A DNA stretch of 64,000 bases from CAYZJV01 sp964473245 (GCA_964473245.1 CAYYOL010000001.1:1-64000), one strand, 5' to 3'; counted from the first letter of the stretch, positions 36,022 through 45,747 are shown. Program-made: numbers and translations. Notes: generated by a model from the letters alone, not told the origin.

Positions 36022-36453
36022 ATGCGTGTTTCCACTAAAGGGCGCTATGCGCTACGATTGATGCTTGAACTAGCAAAGACATCTGACACCTATATCTCAA
36101 TACGGGAAATTTCCGAACGACAGGATATCAGTCATAAATATCTGGAACAGATCATCATTCAATTGGTGAGAGTCGGGTACGTGAGAAGCATTCGTGGACC
36201 ACAGGGAGGATACTCACTTGCCCTTGACCCTGCTCAGATCACTTGTGGTATGATTCTTAGGGTCATGGAGGGCTCGCTTGCTCCGGTTGCATGCATTGAA
36301 GAGGGACCACAAGCCTGCTCTCGATCTAAAGATTGCGAAACACAACCCCTTTGGGAACAACTCAAGAAAGCTATAGACGGCGTGGTAGACTCTATCACGC
36401 TGCAGGATCTGCTCGACAAGACTGAAAAACCGCAAATCGGCATGTGGCTCTAG
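36022..36453 (+). CDS. Rrf2-family regulator with IscR-like cysteines
   Basis: A 143 aa winged-helix regulator opening with MRVSTKGRYALRLMLELA, with the recognition segment SHKYLEQIIIQLVRVGYVRS and wing RGPQGGYSLAL. Three Cys residues in ACIEEGPQACSRSKDC (about 91-106) match the spacing region that holds the Fe-S cluster in IscR-type members. It may therefore sense iron-sulfur or redox status; a CymR-like role in sulfur metabolism is the alternative. No isc or suf genes follow. GGGAGGTGG precedes the start. Confidence 0.88.
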   Translation: MRVSTKGRYALRLMLELAKTSDTYISIREISERQDISHKYLEQIIIQLVRVGYVRSIRGPQGGYSLALDPAQITCGMILRVMEGSLAPVACIEEGPQACSRSKDCETQPLWEQLKKAIDGVVDSITLQDLLDKTEKPQIGMWL

Positions 36454-36550
36454 ATAGTACATTATAACTACTGCACTTAAATCTTATTTTATAAGTAATT
36501 GACTTTTCGCGCATTTTGCCTCACCATAGAGGAAATTCGTTTCAATCACT

Positions 36551-36572
36551 GTATAGTTATTATTAACTATAC
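36551..36572. promoter_or_regulatory. Perfect 9+9 bp inverted repeat before the acyl-CoA ligase
   Basis: GTATAGTTA-TTAT-TAACTATAC is a perfect palindrome 20 bp before the ligase start. It looks like an operator for a dimeric repressor. Candidates are the adjacent Rrf2 protein or an unlinked fatty-acid regulator. Confidence 0.55.
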
Positions 36573-36592
36573 TACCTATGGGAGACAATCAG

Positions 36593-38344
36593 ATGAAACA
36601 CTCCTGGGACGTCCTTGACCAGTATCGAGGAGACCTCTTCGAAGGTACCTGGCCATCTATTCCTCACATGCTGTGCATAACCATGAGAGACCACGCTGAC
36701 AGACCCGCTTTCACCACTATCACCGGTAACGCGAAACATACACTCACCTATACCCAGGCCATGCATGCTATTCTCGGGGTTGCTGAGTATCTCCGTTCTC
36801 AGGGAGTTATGAAAGGGGATACTGTGGTTCTAAACGGAAAAAACTCGCCTCAATGGGCTATAGCCTATCTTGGTATCCAGTTTGCTTCTGCCGTCGTGGT
36901 TCCTCTGGATAATCAGATGCCGATCGACCGAGTCGAAGCGCTAAGTAAATTCAGTGAAGCAAAGGTACTGTTCGCAGATACCGATATCCTCGAAAAACTC
37001 TCTGCGAGCGAGTGGCTCTCGACTCTCGACTGCATAGTCTCGCTGAATGGAGAATCCGACTATGCCCGATCGAGTCTTCAACAGATTCCTGCAGTAGACA
37101 CCAGCTCTCTACTAGATCAACTCCCTTCTGAGCATGATATAGCAGCCATACTCTATACGAGTGGCACCACAGGAAACGAGAAGGGCGTGGTGCTCACTCA
37201 TGGAAATTTCACCAGCGACGTCTATCAGGCTTCTGATCCACAGTTTCTCTCTATCGAAGCCAAGGATGTATTCTACGCGCTTCTTCCCCTTCACCACTCC
37301 TATTCCATGACTGCTGTATTTCTCGAGTCTCTGAGACATGGTTGTGAACTTCTGTTCGGACAGGGAATGGTTGTCTCCAGAGTCCTTAACGAAATGAGAA
37401 CTGGTCAAGTTTCGCTGTTTCTAGCTATACCGCTTCTGTATAATAAATTTCTCACTGGTCTCATGAAGAAAGTTCGGGAGAAAGGCATGCTTGCCTATGC
37501 ATTCATTCGTACGCTCATGTGGATAAATGGAATACTGAGAAGAGTGTTGCATATCAATCCGGGACGGCGTTGGTTCCATCAACTGCTCGATGGGATTGGT
37601 ATGGTGAACAACAAACTCTGCATTTGCGGAGGAGGCCCACTCTCTCCAAAGACCTTCCAACAGTATCAGCAACTTGGTCTCGATTTCATTCAGGGATATG
37701 GTCTAACCGAGACCGCCCCTATTCTCACGTTGAATCCGGTGAGCAGATTCAAAATTCGTTCTGTGGGAAAGGTGTTCCCTCTTGTTGAGATGCGAATCGC
37801 CGATCCGGATCTGTTTGGTGTTGGAGAAGTCCAGGTCAAAGGACCAAATATCTGTAAGGGGTACTTCAAGGATCCGACCAATACCTTGGAACTGTTCACT
37901 GAGAACGGATATTTGAAAACCGGAGACCTAGGATATCTCGATAAAGAGAACTATCTCTATCTTAAAGGAAGAGCAAAGAACATGATCGTGACCGAGGGTG
38001 GAAAGAATGTCTATCCTGAAGAGATAGAAGATGCATTTCAGCTCTACCCCGAGATAGAACAGATTATGATTCGTGGGTATATTGCAAATAAGTCGGCACG
38101 GGCCGAGGGAATCGAGGCTCTTGTGTTCCCAAACCGCGACTTCTACACACAAAAGGGTATGAGCATCGACGAGATTGAGGCAGATATTCAGAGAATCGTG
38201 AGTGAAGTGAATAAAAAATTGGTCGCCTACAAAAAAATCTCTAAGATTACCATGCTTGAGAAACCTATGGCCATGACAAGCACCAGAAAAATTCAACGTG
38301 GCAAAGTGTCACGGACCATAGATCGTTTGCGTGGTGCTAACTAG
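36593..38344 (+). CDS. Long-chain acyl-CoA ligase (AMP-forming)
   Basis: A 583 aa ANL-superfamily adenylating enzyme that activates a carboxylate to acyl-AMP and then acyl-CoA. It has the P-loop ILYTSGTTGNEKGVVLTHGN, the motif GYGLTETAPIL, the hinge region TGDLGYLDKENYLYLKGR and the C-terminal Lys in TSTRKIQRGKV. It has no signal peptide, although a hydrophobic patch (about 285-310) may help membrane association. The ATG at 36593 has GGGAG 9 bp upstream; an upstream ATG at 36578 lacks one. The stop TAG shares a CTAG with the fucU stop on the other strand. Confidence 0.88.
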   Translation: MKHSWDVLDQYRGDLFEGTWPSIPHMLCITMRDHADRPAFTTITGNAKHTLTYTQAMHAILGVAEYLRSQGVMKGDTVVLNGKNSPQWAIAYLGIQFASAVVVPLDNQMPIDRVEALSKFSEAKVLFADTDILEKLSASEWLSTLDCIVSLNGESDYARSSLQQIPAVDTSSLLDQLPSEHDIAAILYTSGTTGNEKGVVLTHGNFTSDVYQASDPQFLSIEAKDVFYALLPLHHSYSMTAVFLESLRHGCELLFGQGMVVSRVLNEMRTGQVSLFLAIPLLYNKFLTGLMKKVREKGMLAYAFIRTLMWINGILRRVLHINPGRRWFHQLLDGIGMVNNKLCICGGGPLSPKTFQQYQQLGLDFIQGYGLTETAPILTLNPVSRFKIRSVGKVFPLVEMRIADPDLFGVGEVQVKGPNICKGYFKDPTNTLELFTENGYLKTGDLGYLDKENYLYLKGRAKNMIVTEGGKNVYPEEIEDAFQLYPEIEQIMIRGYIANKSARAEGIEALVFPNRDFYTQKGMSIDEIEADIQRIVSEVNKKLVAYKKISKITMLEKPMAMTSTRKIQRGKVSRTIDRLRGAN

Positions 38345-38769
38345 GAGACCACTACCCCTTTCTTGAGAATGATATTGGCATAGAGTGCCTGTTCACTGGT
38401 GGCAATAATTGCATAGGCCTTCTTCGCTCGTTCATAAAAGCTGAATCGCTCAATGAAGGAGAAGTCGGAGAAATTCGGATCACCGGCCTGAGCAACCGCT
38501 CTGTAGGTGTCCCAAATCGGCGTCTCCACAGTATTGTCGGCCCCTTTATCCATAAGGAATGCATTCTCCTCGTATGAATCGAGTGGCAATAGCTGCAACA
38601 GAGCCTCAAGTACCTCGGGTACGCCGAGACCGTCAAGTCGTACAAGTCGCTGTGCGCATGCAGCTGCAGGGAAGTTTCCGTCACCAATGACTATCTCATC
38701 ACCATGCCCCATCTCCATGAGAATCTTTAGCAACTCAGGACCAATGAGATTTGGTACATTCTTCAACAT
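38341..38769 (-). CDS. fucU: L-fucose mutarotase (FucU/RbsD family)
   Basis: A 142 aa RbsD/FucU protein that interconverts alpha and beta anomers of L-fucose. The N-terminal signature ILMEMGHGDEIVIGDGNFP contains the catalytic His, and the C-terminal FYERAKKAYAIIATSE and YANIILKKGVV are typical. Linkage to fucI on the opposite strand supports FucU over RbsD. The start at 38769 follows GGAGGA. Its stop overlaps the acyl-CoA ligase stop tail to tail by 4 bp. Confidence 0.88.
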   Translation of the reverse strand: MLKNVPNLIGPELLKILMEMGHGDEIVIGDGNFPAAACAQRLVRLDGLGVPEVLEALLQLLPLDSYEENAFLMDKGADNTVETPIWDTYRAVAQAGDPNFSDFSFIERFSFYERAKKAYAIIATSEQALYANIILKKGVVVS

Positions 38770-38843
38770 GATTCCATCCTCCTTGCCCTCTCGGGCGGAA
38801 ATTCTATTTGCGTTCTTACAAACTGTATGCGATACTATGAACA

Positions 38844-38858
38844 ATGTAAACGATTACA
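38844..38858. promoter_or_regulatory. cre/LacI-type operator between fucU and fucI
   Basis: ATGTAAACGATTACA fits the cre pattern WTGNAANCGNWNNCW and also a LacI-family operator (TGTAA ... TTACA around a central CG). It lies in the divergent fucU-fucI spacer and could control both genes. Confidence 0.6.
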
Positions 38859-38902
38859 CGGGTAGTACCACAAATGTAAGTATATACCATAGGAGGTGCC
38901 AA

Positions 38903-40729
38903 ATGGCAAACAATACCAAAATCAATCGTGTAGGCCCCGAACTGAGATACGCGAGCGCTTTACCGAAGATCGGAATTCGCCCTGTCATCGATGGTCGTCA
39001 GCGGGGAGTACGCGAATCGCTTGAGGATCAGACCATGAACATGGCGAAATCTGCAGCAAAACTGATCAGCGAGAACCTCTTCTACACCAACGGCGAACCG
39101 GTCCAATGCGTGATTGCGGATTCCACTATCGGTGGAGTTGCTGAATCGGCACAATGTCAAGAGAAGTTCTCTCGAGAGAATGTTGCTGTGACGCTCACTG
39201 TCACCCCTTGTTGGTGCTATGGTACAGAAACCTTCGACGCAGATCCGCTCACCGTGAAGGCTGTCTGGGGTTTCAATGGTACAGAGCGTCCTGGTGCAGT
39301 CTATCTTGCCGCCGTTCTTGCTGCACATACACAGAAGGGTCTCCCCGCCTTCGGTATCTACGGTAGAGATGTACAAGATAATGATGATACCTCTATTCCC
39401 TCCGATGTCTCTGAAAGGATTCTCAGATTCGCTCGAGCGGGTATCGCCGTTGCTACCATGAGAAACCGCTCCTATCTCTCGATCGGTGGCAGTTCCATGG
39501 GAATCGCCGGCTCAATTGTCGACCAGGATTTCCTTCAGGCATATCTCGGTATGAGAACGGAAGTCGTTGATATGAGTGAAATCGCTCGGCGTGTAGAAGA
39601 AGAGATCTTCGATCCGGAAGAGTTTGCACGCGCTAAGCAATGGGTATCCGAAAATTGCACCGAAGCTCCAGATTCGGTTAACCCACCTGAGTGGCAACGT
39701 TCAGAAGAACAGAGAAAGGCAGATTGGGACTATGTGATCAAGATGGTCATGATCGGGCGCGACCTCATGATTGGAAACAAGACACTTGCTGAACTTGGAT
39801 ACCTCGAAGAATCGAAAGGTCGTAATGCAATCGCAGCAGGCTTCCAAGGCCAGAGACAGTGGACAGACCACTGGCCTAATGGCGATTTTATGGAGACGAT
39901 GCTCACGACGAGCTTTGATTGGAATGGTATCCGGGAACCATTTGTCATGGCGACCGAAAACGACGTCTGCAACGGAATCTCCATGCTTTTCGGTAAACTA
40001 CTGACTAATCGAGCTCAGATTTTCAGTGATGTAAGAACCTACTGGAGTCCAGAAGCCATAGAGCGAGTCACAGGCTGGAAGCCAGTTGGCCGTGCGAAGG
40101 ATGGCTTCATCCACCTGATTAACAGTGGAGCGACTACGCTGGATGCTACCGGTCAGATGAAGGACGAACAGGGCAATCCTGTCATGAAACCCTATTGGGA
40201 GATTACGGACAACGATGTACAAGCTACCCTCGAGAACACTCAGTTCAGTGTCGCCAATGGCGGGTATTTTAGGGGTGGCGGATACTCCTCCACATTCCTC
40301 ACCCGTGGTGAAATGCCAGTTACTATGTGCAGATTGAACATGGTCAAAGGACTCGGTCCAGTACTGCAGATTGCCGAGGGATGGACTTGTGATATTCCAG
40401 ATGAAGTATTCGACGTAATCAACAAGAGAACAGACCCAATCTGGCCCACCACTTGGTTCGTGCCGAGAACAGATGGAAAGGATGGTCCGTTCAAGGATGT
40501 CTATCAGGTCATGGCAACTTGGGGAGCAAACCATGGAGCAATCAGCTATGGTCATATAGGAGCCGACCTGATAACCCTCTGCTCAATGCTGAGAATTCCT
40601 GTCAGCATGCACAACGTGCCTGAAGCAGATGTATTTAGACCAAGTGCATGGAATTCGTTCGGAATGGACAAAGAGGGATCGGATTATCGAGCTTGTAAGG
40701 CTTATGGTCCCCTGTACGGCATGTACTAG
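38903..40729 (+). CDS. fucI: L-fucose isomerase
   Basis: A 608 aa isomerase, close to the 591 aa E. coli protein, converting L-fucose to L-fuculose (some members also act on D-arabinose). Metal-site residues fit MATENDVCNGISML and the late GYGH-like region SYGHIGADL. The N-terminal PKIGIRPVIDGRQRGVRESLE and TLTVTPCWCYGTETFD are strong family matches. AGGAGG is 7 bp before the ATG at 38903. Fuculokinase and fuculose-1-phosphate aldolase are not adjacent, so the downstream steps must come from elsewhere. Confidence 0.95.
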   Translation: MANNTKINRVGPELRYASALPKIGIRPVIDGRQRGVRESLEDQTMNMAKSAAKLISENLFYTNGEPVQCVIADSTIGGVAESAQCQEKFSRENVAVTLTVTPCWCYGTETFDADPLTVKAVWGFNGTERPGAVYLAAVLAAHTQKGLPAFGIYGRDVQDNDDTSIPSDVSERILRFARAGIAVATMRNRSYLSIGGSSMGIAGSIVDQDFLQAYLGMRTEVVDMSEIARRVEEEIFDPEEFARAKQWVSENCTEAPDSVNPPEWQRSEEQRKADWDYVIKMVMIGRDLMIGNKTLAELGYLEESKGRNAIAAGFQGQRQWTDHWPNGDFMETMLTTSFDWNGIREPFVMATENDVCNGISMLFGKLLTNRAQIFSDVRTYWSPEAIERVTGWKPVGRAKDGFIHLINSGATTLDATGQMKDEQGNPVMKPYWEITDNDVQATLENTQFSVANGGYFRGGGYSSTFLTRGEMPVTMCRLNMVKGLGPVLQIAEGWTCDIPDEVFDVINKRTDPIWPTTWFVPRTDGKDGPFKDVYQVMATWGANHGAISYGHIGADLITLCSMLRIPVSMHNVPEADVFRPSAWNSFGMDKEGSDYRACKAYGPLYGMY

Positions 40730-40756
40730 AAGCTTACATGCCATCTCACGAGAAAG

Positions 40757-40778
40757 GACCACCTGCGGGTGGTCTTTT
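40757..40778 (+). terminator. Terminator of fucI
   Basis: GACCACC-TGCG-GGTGGTC stem followed by TTTT, 27 bp after the fucI stop. Confidence 0.88.
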
Positions 40779-40828
40779 CCTTCTCCTTCTGCTGACACCA
40801 TATCATTATTCATGGTACTATCCACTTC

Positions 40829-42136
40829 ATGAGAACACTGATCACGCAAGCCACCATGCTTCCTATGACAGGTGAAGGTATAGTTCTGAAAGGAGATATT
40901 GCAATAGATGGTACCCGCATCGTCGCAGTAGGTGATGTGCCCTCGCAATTCACTCCCGAAAAAATCATCCATGCCAACGGTATGATTGCAATGCCATCCT
41001 TGATCAACGCACACACCCATGCGAGCATGACCTATTTCAGAAACTACCGAGATTCTGTATCCAACCTGCATGATTGGCTACAACAGATCTGGAAACTTGA
41101 GGACCTCCTCACCGCTGAGGATATATATCCTGCATCCTTGCTCGCCATGGCTGAGATGATCGCCAGTGGCACGACCTGTTTTTCCGATATGTATTTCTTT
41201 CCTGACAGGACTGCACAAGCTGCTGCCGATGCAAAAGTAAAAGCAAACATAGGTCTCACACTCTTCGGTGATCTCCAAGAGTCCAACCGTCGTTACGATC
41301 AGATTCTTCCGAAAATCAAAACGATCACAGAGAGAAGTTCGGGCCGGCTCACCTACGACATTGCTCCGCACGCAGTATATACCTGTAGTGAAGAGACCTT
41401 CGCTTACGCAGTCTCTATCGCAGAACAGGAGGGGTGCAGAGTCCATACGCACGCAAGTGAATCGTTGTTCGAAGTAACTACTTCGAAAGAGCGAACCGGT
41501 GCAAGTCCCATTGGGTTCCTCGATCGGTTCGGCTATCCCACGCAAGGTTCCTATTATGCCCACTGTGTACATCCAATCGATCGGGATATACACATACTCA
41601 AAGAACATGGTGTCTCTGTGGTGCACAACCCGAGTAGCAATAGCAAACTTGGCAATGGAATCAGCCCGATTTCCGAATATCTCGTACAGGGAATAAACGT
41701 TGCTCTCGGAACAGATGGTGCATCCTCGAACAACTCACTCGACATGTTCCAGGAGATCCGACTTGCGGCCATGCTCAGTTCAGCATCGGCAAAAGTCGCT
41801 TCCCAGATAAAACCGTATGCGTTCCTTGAGATGGCAACCATCGGAGGGGCTCGGGCTCTTGGGAGAGCGCACCTGTGTGGTACATTGGAAGTGGGGAAAT
41901 CTGCCGACATAATCCTTCTACGCCTCGATGAGCCACACATGATCCCATTGAACGATGTATTCAGTGCGGTGGTCTTCTCTGCAAAGTCTTCCGATGTGGA
42001 TACGGTTCTCTGTGACGGAGAAATTCTCATGGAACAAAGACGGTTGCTTACCATCGATATCGAGCAGCTCACCAAAGAGATACAGTCCCGATGGAACCAT
42101 ATACAGCGGCAAGCAAGAGAGCGAGGACTACAATAG
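40829..42136 (+). CDS. mtaD: 5-methylthioadenosine/S-adenosylhomocysteine deaminase
   Basis: A 435 aa amidohydrolase that deaminates MTA or SAH to the inosine derivative. Zinc ligands are in NAHTHASM (HxH), HTHASES and GTDGASSNNSLDM, and HNPSSNSKLGNG is a strong marker of the MtaD family. The neighbour is mtnA after 16 bp, the same pair of functions known from Thermotoga, so the substrate is probably MTA. Cytoplasmic. First gene of a three-gene operon with mtnA and an AEC carrier. Confidence 0.92.
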   Translation: MRTLITQATMLPMTGEGIVLKGDIAIDGTRIVAVGDVPSQFTPEKIIHANGMIAMPSLINAHTHASMTYFRNYRDSVSNLHDWLQQIWKLEDLLTAEDIYPASLLAMAEMIASGTTCFSDMYFFPDRTAQAAADAKVKANIGLTLFGDLQESNRRYDQILPKIKTITERSSGRLTYDIAPHAVYTCSEETFAYAVSIAEQEGCRVHTHASESLFEVTTSKERTGASPIGFLDRFGYPTQGSYYAHCVHPIDRDIHILKEHGVSVVHNPSSNSKLGNGISPISEYLVQGINVALGTDGASSNNSLDMFQEIRLAAMLSSASAKVASQIKPYAFLEMATIGGARALGRAHLCGTLEVGKSADIILLRLDEPHMIPLNDVFSAVVFSAKSSDVDTVLCDGEILMEQRRLLTIDIEQLTKEIQSRWNHIQRQARERGLQ

Positions 42137-42152
42137 GACTAGGAGGCTTACA

Positions 42153-43220
42153 GTGAATGAATCCTTTATCACCCTGCAATTCAAGGAGGGTGCACTGCAC
42201 CTTATCGATCAGCGAGTGCTTCCTACAGCATATACAGAGTTTGTATGTCGTGACTATCGGGACGTAGAGTTCGCCATACGCGATATGGTCGTTCGTGGTG
42301 CGCCTGCCATAGGAGCTACCGCTGCATATGGTGTGCTGCTTGCAGCAATGGAATTCTCGCCACTGTTCGACCAGGAGGGCCCTGAAGCGTTCCGAGCTGC
42401 ACTCGGAGAAGCTTGTGCCTACCTGGACGCATCCCGCCCCACAGCGGTGAACCTGCATTGGGCACTTGAACGAATGCTCACACTGTATGACCAGAACACC
42501 TGGGCGTCCAGCGAATCGATTGTTGCACAGTTCCATAAAGAGGCAGATGCCATACGTGCAGAGGACATCGAGACCAATAAACGACTGTCAGCTATCGGTA
42601 ACGATATCGTACCAGACGGAGCTACCATTCTCACCCATTGCAACACTGGTGCCTTGGCTACTGCTGGGTGGGGAACAGCGCTTGGTGTCATAAAGGAGGC
42701 TTTCTATTCGGGAAAGCAGATCTTCGTATATGCAGATGAGACTCGACCCCGCCTGCAAGGTGCTCGATTGACTGCGTGGGAACTCACACAGGCTAAGATT
42801 CCCAGTAAATTGATCCCCGATAGTGTCGCTGCAACCTTGATACGAGACGGAAAGATCGACCTGGTGATCCTTGGTGGGGATCGGGTTGCCGCGAATGGAG
42901 ATGTCTGCAACAAGATCGGAACCTTCATGCTCAGCGCTCTTTGCAAACTCTACGGCGTTCCGTTCTATAGCGCAGTGCCGATATCAACCATCGACTTCTC
43001 GATTCAAACTGGTGCCGATATCCCCATAGAAGAGCGCGATTCAACAGAAGTGTCCCATATTGGTGACGTACAAGTCGCTCCAGACGGTATGGAGGTCTAC
43101 AATCCTGCATTCGATGTCACACCACATCAATTCATCACCGGAATCATCACCGAAGAAGGGATCCTCTACCCACCATTTCAGAAGCGCATAGCTGAGCTTA
43201 AGCAAAGACTGGGGAGATAG
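42153..43220 (+). CDS. mtnA: S-methyl-5-thioribose-1-phosphate isomerase
   Basis: A 355 aa aldose-ketose isomerase converting 5-methylthioribose 1-phosphate to the ribulose form. It has IRDMVVRGAPAIGATAAYG, the catalytic Cys in LTHCNTGALAT and the Asp in LGGDRVAANGDVCNKIGT. The GTG start at 42153 has AGGAGG 6 bp upstream and gives the usual length; the longer frame runs back into mtaD. It may alternatively act on related 5-deoxyribose phosphates. Cotranscribed with mtaD and the AEC carrier (2 bp gap). Confidence 0.93.
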   Translation: MNESFITLQFKEGALHLIDQRVLPTAYTEFVCRDYRDVEFAIRDMVVRGAPAIGATAAYGVLLAAMEFSPLFDQEGPEAFRAALGEACAYLDASRPTAVNLHWALERMLTLYDQNTWASSESIVAQFHKEADAIRAEDIETNKRLSAIGNDIVPDGATILTHCNTGALATAGWGTALGVIKEAFYSGKQIFVYADETRPRLQGARLTAWELTQAKIPSKLIPDSVAATLIRDGKIDLVILGGDRVAANGDVCNKIGTFMLSALCKLYGVPFYSAVPISTIDFSIQTGADIPIEERDSTEVSHIGDVQVAPDGMEVYNPAFDVTPHQFITGIITEEGILYPPFQKRIAELKQRLGR

Positions 43221-43222
43221 TA

Positions 43223-44161
43223 GTGGAGTACCTGATCACCTCGTTCCTCGTCGTCTTTCCCATTTTTCTCAAACTCTTGCTCGGTTATGGAATCCGCCAT
43301 ATGAATATAATGAGCGACATGGCATTCAAGCAGATGAACAATGTCACATTCAGGGTCTTCCTCCCCCTCCTTCTGTTCATGAATATCTACACGGCAGACT
43401 TGGAAAGCTCTATCTCACTTCGACTCATCGGATTCGCCATCACAGCCTTACTGGTACTTTTCGCGCTGGCCATGCTCATTGTCCCGAGATTTGAACCAAC
43501 GAACAGGAAACGTGGGGTTATTATCCAAGCAATTTGCAGAAGCAATTTCATCATCTTTGGCCTACCGGTGGCGACAACACTCTACGGTACGGAGAGTGCA
43601 GGAACAGCTTCGGTGCTAGTAGGAGTCATCGTTCCCTTCATCAACACGCTTGCTGTGATTACACTGGAGTATTTCAGAGGATCCAAGCCTAGCCCTTGGA
43701 AAATCTTCAAGGGTGTGGTGGCAAATCCTATTATTATTGGCGCAGCCGCTGCCCTTGTGATGGTTTTGGCTAACTTCACACTTCCAGCGATCATAGATGC
43801 GTTCTTTCGCGAGATGGCCGTGATAGCCACCCCGCTGGCACTCATCATTCTTGGAGGGTCTGTCACATTCACCACAGTGAAGGAGAATAGAAAACAACTG
43901 ATTGGCGGTATCATTACCAGGCTGGTACTGGTTCCTCTGGTTGGACTCACCGCGGCAGTGCTTCTCGGTTTCAGAAATGCAGAGCTGGTTATTCTCATGG
44001 CAATGTTCAGCTCGCCTGCTGCAGTCTCCTCGTACACTATGGCTCTTCAGATGGAAGGAGATGGGGATCTTGCCGGTCAACTCGTAGTGTTCACCACGGT
44101 CTTCTCCATTGTGACAATTTTCTTCTGGGTCTATATGCTGATGTTCCTCAATTTCATCTAA
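43223..44161 (+). CDS. AEC-family (auxin efflux carrier-like) transporter
   Basis: A 312 aa polytopic membrane protein with about ten hydrophobic helices in two halves, opening with a long hydrophobic run (FLVVFPIFLKLLLGYGIR). It has the AEC features NVTFRVFLPLLLF, RSNFIIFGLPV and the C-terminal FSSPAAVSSYTMA. AEC carriers move organic anions such as malate or amino acids. Beside mtaD/mtnA it may export or import a methylthio compound or 2-keto acid, which is inference. GTG start with GGGGAG inside the mtnA end. Confidence 0.85.
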   Translation: MEYLITSFLVVFPIFLKLLLGYGIRHMNIMSDMAFKQMNNVTFRVFLPLLLFMNIYTADLESSISLRLIGFAITALLVLFALAMLIVPRFEPTNRKRGVIIQAICRSNFIIFGLPVATTLYGTESAGTASVLVGVIVPFINTLAVITLEYFRGSKPSPWKIFKGVVANPIIIGAAAALVMVLANFTLPAIIDAFFREMAVIATPLALIILGGSVTFTTVKENRKQLIGGIITRLVLVPLVGLTAAVLLGFRNAELVILMAMFSSPAAVSSYTMALQMEGDGDLAGQLVVFTTVFSIVTIFFWVYMLMFLNFI

Positions 44162-44175
44162 TTATTTTCATTTTT

Positions 44176-44191
44176 TTGTATATTTATACAA
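44176..44191. promoter_or_regulatory. Perfect palindrome upstream of glutamate dehydrogenase
   Basis: TTGTATA-TT-TATACAA, a perfect 16 bp inverted repeat about 195 bp before the gdhA start in AT-rich DNA. A possible operator or promoter element; function unknown. Confidence 0.35.
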
Positions 44192-44385
44192 TTTCGTAAA
44201 ACCTCAATTTTTACTGATGTATTTTTATGTTTTCCTAAATGTACTATATTTGATTGAGTAGGGACAAAACCGGAGGCTTCAAGGCTCTCCATACGCTTCA
44301 TACCCCCCTCTTTACCAAAAATCCGTCTCTCTCTATAGTGCAAATCGCAAGAGACATGCACCATAACATTTTCGAGGAGCCGACA

Positions 44386-45747
44386 ATGAGAGAACTAACC
44401 GCATCGATATTCAACAAGATCAGAAAAGACGATCCGAACCAAGCCGAATTTCAACAGGCTGTACAGGAGTTCCTCATCTCTGTCGATAAAGTGATCGACG
44501 ATTTGCCTCATGTTGCCTATCATAGAATTCTCGATCGACTCATCGAACCAGAGCGGGCAATCCTCTTCCGTATACCTTGGACCGATGACGATGGTCTACT
44601 GCAGATAAATCGCGGATTCAGGGTGCAGATGAACAGTGCACTCGGCCCGTATAAAGGGGGATTGCGCTTTCACCCCTCGGTCAATCTCAGCATCATCAAA
44701 TTCCTCGCTTTTGAACAGACATTCAAGAACAGTCTCACCGGATTGAGCATGGGTGGTGGAAAAGGTGGATCGAATTTTGATCCTAAAGGAAAAAGTGACA
44801 ACGAAGTCATGCGATTCTGCCAGAGTTTCATGACGGAGTTGAGTCGACACATCGGTCCAGATACCGATGTCCCAGCAGGAGACATTGGTGTAGGAGCGAG
44901 AGAAATTGGCTATATGTTCGGACAGTACAAGCGGTTGAGGAACGAATTCACCGGAGTGTTGACGGGAAAGAGTCCTATTTGGGGAGGATCGTACATCCGA
45001 CCCGAAGCGACTGGCTACGGACTCGTGTATCTCGCTGCAGCCATGCTCCAAGATCGAGGTGACAACTTCGAAGGAAAGACTTGTCTTGTCTCAGGAAGTG
45101 GAAACGTTGCTCAGTTTACTGTGGAAAAGCTAAACTCGCTTGGAGCGAAAGTTGTCACATTGAGCGACTCCACCGGTTGTATCTACGACCCTGCAGGGAT
45201 CGATGATGAGAAACTAGCATTTGTCAAAACATTGAAAAATGTTACGCGTGGCCGGATTGCTGCGTATGCAGATCAGTTTAGAGAGGCGGAGTATTACCCT
45301 AGAACCGAACTCTCGGGAGCTAATCAAGTCTGGTCTTTTCCTGCCGAGTGTGCGTTCCCCTGTGCAACACAGAACGAGATATCTGCAATCGATGCACAAC
45401 AGATGATCGATAATGGTGTAAAACTGGTTGCAGAGGGTGCCAATATGCCGACTTCACTCGAAGGCATTGAGATTTTCCAGGATCAGGGAATACTGTTTGC
45501 ACCTGCCAAAGCTGCTAACGCTGGAGGAGTCGCAGTGAGCGGACTTGAAATGTCTCAGAATAGCTCACGAATCCAGTGGACGAAAGAAAAAGTGGATCAG
45601 CAGCTTCAGCGCATTATGAAGGGAATATATACCACGATCCGTGATACCGCATCTCAGTATGGTAGCGAGGGTAATTTTGTTGATGGGGCGAATATCGCAG
45701 GATTTCTCAAAGTCGCGCACGCCATGATCGATCAGGGTTATGTATAG
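44386..45747 (+). CDS. gdhA: NADP-type glutamate dehydrogenase
   Basis: A 453 aa hexameric-type glutamate dehydrogenase that aminates 2-oxoglutarate. The glutamate-site motif PYKGGLRFHPSVN, the catalytic Lys in MGGGKGGSNFDP, DVPAGDIGVGAREIGY and the nucleotide fold LVSGSGNVAQFT are present. Length and the Glu/Ser pattern resemble the NADP-dependent bacterial enzyme. The start at 44386 has GAGGAG 7 bp upstream; a longer frame to 44254 lacks one. Its 3' end overlaps the ABC ATPase gene on the opposite strand by 10 bp. Confidence 0.95.
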   Translation: MRELTASIFNKIRKDDPNQAEFQQAVQEFLISVDKVIDDLPHVAYHRILDRLIEPERAILFRIPWTDDDGLLQINRGFRVQMNSALGPYKGGLRFHPSVNLSIIKFLAFEQTFKNSLTGLSMGGGKGGSNFDPKGKSDNEVMRFCQSFMTELSRHIGPDTDVPAGDIGVGAREIGYMFGQYKRLRNEFTGVLTGKSPIWGGSYIRPEATGYGLVYLAAAMLQDRGDNFEGKTCLVSGSGNVAQFTVEKLNSLGAKVVTLSDSTGCIYDPAGIDDEKLAFVKTLKNVTRGRIAAYADQFREAEYYPRTELSGANQVWSFPAECAFPCATQNEISAIDAQQMIDNGVKLVAEGANMPTSLEGIEIFQDQGILFAPAKAANAGGVAVSGLEMSQNSSRIQWTKEKVDQQLQRIMKGIYTTIRDTASQYGSEGNFVDGANIAGFLKVAHAMIDQGYV

